From Siphonodentalium dalli (taxonomy: Eukaryota; Mollusca; Scaphopoda; Gadilida; Siphonodentaliidae), in NCBI GenBank assembly GCA_032622095.1, contig CP136066.1, positions 5,667,784-5,731,783 on the forward strand: 64,000 bases of DNA, written 5' to 3'. The position numbers and the translations under genes are program-made. The notes below the pieces were generated by a model that made no database searches, had not been told where the DNA came from, and saw only the letters and a list, made by a program, of their open reading frames with translations. Position 1 is the first letter of the stretch; each line of letters starts with the position of its first letter. Shown here one piece after another: positions 58,105 through 64,000 of this stretch.

Positions 58105-59560
58105 GTATTATATGGGTGAGGGGTGAAATAATGTAACAAAACACAGCAACTACGACAGAGGATGAGAAAACTCGAAAACTGTTACAACCTTACACATGAT
58201 ATGTCTCGCCAACTCTTGAGAGTTTTCCTTATAGATCATTGGTCAAAACAGAATGGAATTATCACTCATATAGATGGACAAAACCTGTTTAAATTAAATG
58301 ATTTTTCGGTCTACTTTCACTAGAAATTTCATAAATCTTGCCATCTATCAACGATATCAGGCGTTATCATTTGTGTATCTTGAATGATGTAGACTGCTAT
58401 ATCATAGCAAAAAAATAATCAGAATTATTGCATTTTTGTATTCCGTCCTGCCTAATTTTCTAAAAACTGCTGCTGAATGTTGGTGTAAGGGGTGACATAA
58501 TCTTCAAGTTCACAGCAAAGGGTGACATTTTAGCCTTTTAGTTTTGTGTATATTTACATGATTTTCGCAATTTTTCACGAGATCCCGCATCTTAGCAATA
58601 TTGAATTATCGCCTATTAAGATGGGCATAACAATTGAAAATGACCGATTATTTTGTCTCAGTTCGCAATCAATCTCAGACATCTTGCCGTCAATCAACGA
58701 AATCTTGGCATTTAATAATTTATTATATATAAGTATCTATTCTGCTACATCTTACCACAGAAATATCCAGAGACCCTGTACTTTTCGAATTTTCCCCAAA
58801 ACAGTGACGTTTTTTTCATAATTTTAGTGTGAGGGGTATAATTGTCTTACACAATACAACACGTATTGCAGAGGTTGGCGTATCCTAGATTATATCCCAG
58901 ATATCAGGATAAGAAATATTGATTTATAGCCATTTAAGAGGGGCAAAACAAATGAAATTTTTTGATTTGTTTCTATTTTTACAATAAATCTGATAAATCT
59001 TTCCGTCTATCGGCGAATCATGACAGTATCATACCTATTATTTATCGAAGTATCTATACTGCTATCTCTTACCACAAAAATAACCCCACGTCCTGTACTT
59101 TTCACTCCTTCCTGTCGAATTTTTCCACAAAACAATGACTTTTTTCTGAATTTTAGTGTGAGGGGTGGAATGGTCTTTCACAATACAACACGTATTGCAG
59201 AGGTTGAAATATTCAGCCTATAATCATATACAATATATATCGCCACCGTTTTCTAGACTATATCCGAGATCCCAGGCTGAAGAAATATTGATTTATAGCC
59301 CATTATGAGGCGCAAAAAAATAAAAAATTGCAGTTTTTGATTATTTTTGTCTTTCCGTTTATCGACGAAATCATGACAATACCATACCTAGTGTTTATAT
59401 AAGTGTGTATACTGCTATATCTTTGCATAAAACTAACCCAATTCCCTGTGCTTTTTCACTCCGTCCTGTCGAAATTTCACAAAAGTGTAACGTTTTTTTC
59501 TTCTGTATTTTAGTGTGAGGGTGGAATGGTCTTATATAATACAACGCGTATTGGAGAGGA
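58105..59560. repeat. ~345-bp satellite, four units
   Basis: GTGTGAGGGGT..AATGGTCTT(A/T)CACAATACAAC boundaries fall near 58111, 58482, 58827, 59157 and 59513. Each unit carries AAGAAATATTGATTTATAGCC, GTCTATCGACGAAATC and CCTGTACTTTTCACTCC-type sequence. Units differ by 15-40 bp in length. Confidence 0.8.
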
Positions 59561-59754
59561 TTTTATGAACTTTGGCTTTTAAATCAAATTTTGCATCACT
59601 TGTATGTTACACGTGGGATTCTATCCTCTGTGCAATGACAAAGCCTTCAGAATGGTATATCACATGCCCGTGTGTGGTGCCGATGGACTAAATTTTCTGA
59701 AATTGATTTTGTCCACTCTAATATATTCTGCGGGAAATAAATGATTAGCCATTA
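59561..59754. other. Unassigned spacer
   Basis: Nothing is supportable. Confidence 0.4.
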
Positions 59755-60180
59755 AGATGGAGTCGATTTAACGCTCTTAATTAAATTCGGAAATTAAATA
59801 TTAAACAGTGTGGCTTTACAGTTGAAAGACTTGGTTGCAAGCTGACCTGTCCATCTTCTAAAATCATTAGCTGAGACGCGGCCAGTATCGACCCCCATCC
59901 TGGTTAATTGGTTCTGCTATATTTATATGATATACGCGGGCAGATTGATTCATTGTCGCGGTCTTTGGTTAATCTGAGCGATTCGAGGACACATAAGTGT
60001 TTACATGAAATATTCAGGCATTGATTTTGATCGCTTTGTCACAACCAACGCCAATATTTTAACACATTTTAAATATATATGTTCTTGAGTATTTGATACA
60101 TATACACCTTCGATTCGAACCATCACATTGTCTCCATAGTTTCATCAGAATCGTGTTTCCGCCCATAATAGTGGAACGAT
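59755..60180 (+). pseudogene. Second segmental duplication, copy B; decayed small secreted ORF
   Basis: It is homologous to 38155-38700. The stretch matching the 38416 frame (from about 60060) has lost the first methionine and meets a TGA six codons after the second (ATG TTC TTG AGT ATT TGA). Later segments (CATCAGAATCGTGTTT) still align. It is a dead copy. Confidence 0.6.
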
Positions 60181-60224
60181 TTGATGAACCAATCTCAATT
60201 TTAGAAGCATGATCATATCTTAGG

Positions 60225-61030
60225 GGATATGAAAGGCGGCCACTGGTTCAGAAGGTTTCAGTGTATTTTTTTCAAAATGTTCTAGAATAAACTAGTAGAG
60301 TATCTTGTATCCATGAACTATGGTCTATGAAAATGTGAGCTTTCTGTCGCACATAAGCATGGCGTACTCACATTAATTCCGAACGGTTATAAATCGAGGC
60401 GATTTTTGTCTAATTGGCGACCAATATCTCGTCAATGTGAGCTACAAAATTGCATCTGGTGTCTTAGCAACAAGACTGAAATATGTTTTATCCGACAAAT
60501 CGCGAGGATCAAAGTGGTTTCGTCCCTGGCGGTCACATTGCAGATAACGTTAGATCGATAGCAGATATATTCCAAAATCGGGAACTTAACAACTGAAGTG
60601 GATTGCTACTTTTGACTCAATCTAATGGTCACTCATTACAAATATTTTTGAAATTTTTGGCTTGGGTCATGACGTTATACAATATTTGAAAACGTTGTAC
60701 AATCGCATTTAGTTGAATGTGTGTATCCACGGTAAGATATCCCCGCAATTCAAGATTTATAGAGACTGTCGGTACGGTGAACCGGTATCACCGCGTATTT
60801 TTATTGTATGTGTAGATTATAGGTATTGCAATCCGAAGTAACACACAAAGCATATAATATGGAGGCTTAGAGTATAAGGTTAGCCAATATGAGGTCGACA
60901 CACGTTTTCGACTGGACTGTCACTTGAAACGACGTTCAGACTTCTTATTAAATTTCGAGCTATATCCAGGCTTTAAAACGCCGCATAAATCATAATTATG
61001 GGTCTGGACTGGAACACACAAATCAGAGGA
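60225..61030 (+). pseudogene. LINE reverse-transcriptase pseudogene
   Basis: Read across several frameshifts and stops, it shows the ordered blocks of a non-LTR reverse transcriptase. These are HKHGVLTLIPNG and FLSNWRPIS (60357-60425), YKIASGVLATRLKYVLSDKS (60443-60502), DQSGFVPGGHIADNVRSIAD (60508-60567), FGLGHDVIQYLKTLYNRI (60658-60711), and an RDCRYGEPVSPRIFIVCVD block (about 60766-60822). The catalytic YADD box is degraded to YEVD at 60888-60899. The block vocabulary suggests an L1/Tx1- or CR1-like clade; I cannot decide which. No endonuclease domain or 3' tail is identifiable. Confidence 0.85.
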
Positions 61031-61164
61031 AATTCAAGATTGTTAGAAGACAAAGTGGCAACCAAAATCATTTCGCACCATGAGGTGACTTTTGATTCGG
61101 AACATACGCAACTACCAATCTGCCTTGCACGGAATATATTCTACGCTCAGAAAATGATCACACA

Positions 61165-61380
61165 GCAGTTTATCAGTATACAGTTGTCGCCCGTTGTCGA
61201 GGGAGACATTGAGATTTGTCACCCGCTCGAGAACGGAATGTCTCCCAAGGAGCGAAGCCACAAGAAGATGTATGGTGATACCAGCATTCACCCGCGATGC
61301 TGCCACAAGTAGATATATAATGTCTCCCGAGAAGAATGGCAACAACTGTTTTGTTATCCGATTATACCACAGAAAATATC
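61165..61380. mobile_element. Foldback-type repeat, copy 1
   Basis: CAGTATACAGTTGTCGCCCG, GGGAGACATT ... AATGTCTCCC and AACAACTGTTTTGTTATCCG parallel the 62170-62345 block. The inverted GGGAGACATT pair frames a CCGCTCGAGAACGG centre. Confidence 0.6.
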
Positions 61381-62020
61381 CTTGCCATCCACACGCACGA
61401 TGTTGCACTGAGTCACGAGTGCTTTCTTTCCCGATTATGTATATTCTCAGTAACTACTTATTGTCCCATAGGATTTCTGTTCCATAAACGACAGTCAAGC
61501 TGTTAAGCATAATTTGATAATCCGTGTTTATTTACGATCATTTTGGCGGTCAAATCGTCAATATCGGTCCTTGCAATGTAAACCAATAAGCCATATAGGT
61601 ATGTTTCTCGTCTTCTGCAATGTGGCATATCCAATGTCGTCTTGTGCGCGCAATTTACTCGCGATGTTCATTTCATAACGGTTTTCCCCGAAAACTATTG
61701 GGAAGTTGTCAATTTCATTAATGTACATTCATATGTGCCAGTCCTCATGGCGATCCTCACATAAAATACTTCTATGATCACATTGCAGACATCGCGGAGG
61801 ATAAGCGTACAGTACCATTCATTCGCGACAAACGTATGCATTACGTTATCTACCAGCGAACATTTATAACCAACCAACCTCAAGGGATCCTCTCTTTCAA
61901 TCTTGCATCATAATGTCGACATGAACAAATTGAATCACCGAGATGTTTCGATGTAAAAAGTAAATAATAACGCTTTTCTGATAAAAGTATCAACTTAAAA
62001 GTTCGAATATTAGTGTTCAC
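61381..62020. other. Unassigned spacer
   Basis: I see no gene or repeat I can support. Confidence 0.35.
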
Positions 62021-62027
62021 TAAATAT

Positions 62028-62110
62028 ATGCAAATTAGCAAACACCACAACTGGTGTGTTTTGCGAATCCGTGGGGTATATAAGATCTATGTTTTTTTAG
62101 TACGTCGTAG
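62028..62110 (+). promoter_or_regulatory. Octamer plus TATA module, copy 1
   Basis: ATGCAAAT (62028-62035) is followed 49 bp later by TATATAAG (62077-62084) after GTGGGG. The same arrangement recurs at 63021. The octamer is the POU-factor site used in histone and snRNA promoters; TATA is core promoter. No gene is recognised downstream. Confidence 0.4.
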
Positions 62111-62169
62111 TGATGTGAAATAGATGAGTTACTGCAGTGTGTGTTTGGAGATATTCTTGCAATATAACA

Positions 62170-62345
62170 TCAGGCGGGCGACAAAAACAATGTCTCCCGG
62201 GTCAGCGGGCGACAGTATACAGTTATCGCCCGCGATTGAGTGAGACACGGGGAGTTGTCGCCCGCTCGAGACCTGGTCGAGAGTGGCGACAAATCCCCGT
62301 GTCTCACGAAAACAAGGGTGATAACTGTTTTGTTATCTGACAATG
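62170..62345. mobile_element. Foldback-type repeat, copy 2
   Basis: A 23-bp stem, GTGAGACACGGGGA(G)TTGTCGCC with its complement, spans about 62249-62310 around CGCTCGAGACCTGGTCGAGA. It ends in GATAACTGTTTTGTTATC, the same tail as copy 1. Confidence 0.65.
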
Positions 62346-63015
62346 GAGTACACACGAACCTCCTTAATAGCAGGCATAAATGTGCGCATATATTCTTTAA
62401 TCCAGTTCGAAAAGTTAATTTTATGTTGGAATCATCGCTATTTAGAAAATAAAACATTCATAATCTGGATCAATTAACATACCCGTCATTTGCGCAGATA
62501 TTCTCCGGTCAGTTTGCTGGTTGCATTGTGGAAATCGGTTCACGGAAAGAGGAGTAAAGCAATTTCGAAGTTGAGTAGCCATGCAGCGAAATGTTCGGTT
62601 TCGTTTCAAATGAGCGTGAAGACGCCGACAAACGTGTTAATTTCCAGAATGCTAAAATGTGGAACTAACACGTTGTGGTAGTGCAAAAAGAAATTGACAT
62701 CTGTCACAGATCGTTACGCAATATACGGGTATTCTCTGAAGTCTGATGAATGTATTGAAGAAAAGAAATAATCAATTGATAAACAGCAAAGAGTGGCTAT
62801 TTGATCTAGTATATAAACGTAGTTGTAACGTATGTACATCGTATGTGCAATTGTCTGCAGCATACCAACTACATAATAAGGTTTATATATTTGTCCCACG
62901 GTCTTTATTATTGATATAAAAAGGTCCAATATGAATATTACACCTTATAACATATATGTGTCTGTGATAACACCATTTATACATAGCATGCTCAAATTGC
63001 AAATAAAAAAACACA
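62346..63015. other. Unassigned spacer
   Basis: I see nothing I can support. Confidence 0.35.
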
Positions 63016-63020
63016 CAATT

Positions 63021-63100
63021 ATGCAAATTAGCAAACACCACAGTTCGCGTTGTTATGAAACAGTGGGGTTTATAAAAACAGTGTTTTTCAAAATTATCAG
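63021..63100 (+). promoter_or_regulatory. Octamer plus TATA module, copy 2
   Basis: ATGCAAAT at 63021-63028, the shared AGCAAACACCACA, then GTGGGGTTTATAAAAA with TATA at about 63071. Octamer-to-TATA spacing (50 bp) matches copy 1 (49 bp) although the bases between have diverged. Confidence 0.4.
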
Positions 63101-63179
63101 AGAGCTTTCAGAGAATCTCTGCGCAGTGAGTTCTTCGTAGTTCTATGTTTACTGGTAACAGCTGACCGGTCAATAACTG

Positions 63180-63365
63180 AGACAATGTTACCCTCGAGGG
63201 TAATATGGTGATTTATCGCCCGCCGTGTGACGCACTCTCAGCCAATCAGAAGAGAGGAAAATGGGTTGAAGGATAACAATGTGATTTGTCGCCCGGCACG
63301 TGACAGCACATGGGCCAATCAGAAGGGTGGAAAATAGGGAGGAGGATAACAATACTGGGTAGAAT
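63180..63365. repeat. Tandem pair with TCGCCCG and GCCAATCAGAAG
   Basis: GTGATTTATCGCCCGCCGTG...AGCCAATCAGAAGAGAGGAAAA and GTGATTTGTCGCCCGGCACG...GGCCAATCAGAAGGGTGGAAAA lie about 80 bp apart. The TCGCCCG core is shared with the foldback repeats at 61.2 and 62.2 kb. Confidence 0.6.
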
Positions 63366-63609
63366 CACCATTATTAAATCATTAAATTTTTTTTAATCCA
63401 AGCAATCCCTGACCTCCCCCTACAACGACAATAAAGGAAATCCAGTCCCGATATTGTAAGTTTATATGGCGAAATAAACCCGACAGAATATCACGACGCC
63501 AAATGCAACAAACGTATAAAATGGCAGATGTAAACTGATCAATCTAATTAACTATGTTAGATCTATGCAGGTCAATAAGATGTTAAAAAAAACGATTTTT
63601 TATAGAGGC

Positions 63610-64000
63610 TATATCTAACTGAAAAATGGTATATTCGCTATTATCTACGCCAGAATAAGTCAAAAATACAAAGTCCTTTCTATTTCCACCTCAAAAATGG
63701 TATATTCGCTATTATCTACGCCAGTATCAGTAACAAATACAAAGTCCTTTCTATTTCTACCTGAAAATGGTATATTCGCTATTATCTACGCCAGTATAAG
63801 TAAAAAATACGAAGTCCTTTCTATTTCTACCTGAAAATGATATATTCGCTATTCTCTACGTCAGTATAAATCAAAAATACAAAGTCCTTTCTATTTCTAC
63901 CTACAAAATGGTATTTTCGCTATTCTCTATGCCAGTATAAGTTTACAATACAAAGTCCTTTCTATTTCTACCTGAAACTGGTACATTCGCTATTATCTAC
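63610..64000. repeat. 71-bp tandem array, at least 5.5 units, runs off the window
   Basis: GGTATATTCGCTATTATCTA is spaced 70-71 bp (63628, 63699, 63769 and so on), with CAAAGTCCTTTCTATTTC(T/C)ACC closing each unit. Confidence 0.9.

Overview
This window looks like intergenic, repeat-dominated DNA from a eukaryotic nuclear genome, most likely a marine invertebrate and probably a mollusc. It is AT-rich, has no bacterial-style operons, and carries minisatellites, non-autonomous DNA transposons and decayed non-LTR retrotransposons. Gene remnants have eukaryotic splice donors (CAG|GTGAGA). The mollusc guess is inference: it rests on an Apple/PAN-type secreted exon family, a KRBA2/Ginger-like integrase-derived transposase, and dispersed repeats of a style I associate with bivalve and gastropod genomes. 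No database was searched.

Layout. 0-5.3 kb: a Tc1-like foldback MITE, a TTAA-flanked MITE with two internal hairpins, then a 28-bp minisatellite whose border with a 21-bp minisatellite is itself duplicated. 6.2-7.2 kb: a GC-rich, coding-like relic of unknown origin. 7.7-15.1 kb: a second, unrelated 28-bp minisatellite of about 260 units with a 1155-bp higher-order period. 19.4-21.9 kb: copy A of a segmental duplication carrying a signal-peptide plus PAN-domain exon. 23.7-34.9 kb: two copies of a CGTGTTC/CGTGGTC-rich element, a BED-finger remnant and a three-module repeat cluster. 35.4-43.2 kb: repeats carrying nuclear-receptor-like half-sites and X-box-like palindromes, plus a short secreted Cys-containing ORF at 38.4 kb. 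43.6-58.0 kb: copy B of the PAN duplication, blown apart by insertions. The largest is a 7.77-kb DNA transposon (46098-53870) with perfect 43-bp terminal inverted repeats that split a 24-bp minisatellite. It encodes an internally deleted transposase and carries a nested hAT-type MITE, a TTAA MITE and a triplicated foldback element. 54.2-59.6 kb: tandemised retroposon tails and ~130-bp and ~345-bp degenerate satellites. 59.7-63.4 kb: a decayed copy of the 38-kb locus, a dead LINE reverse transcriptase, foldback elements and two duplicated octamer-plus-TATA modules. 63.6 kb to the end: a 71-bp tandem array.

The only plausible functional coding pieces are the PAN first exons at 20064 and 44284, the small secreted ORF at 38416, and the deleted transposase at 52283-53413 (minus strand). 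Everything else is repeats, mobile-element debris or sequence in which I see no signal. Most open frames in the tandem arrays exist only because the unit length is a multiple of three or the unit lacks stops.
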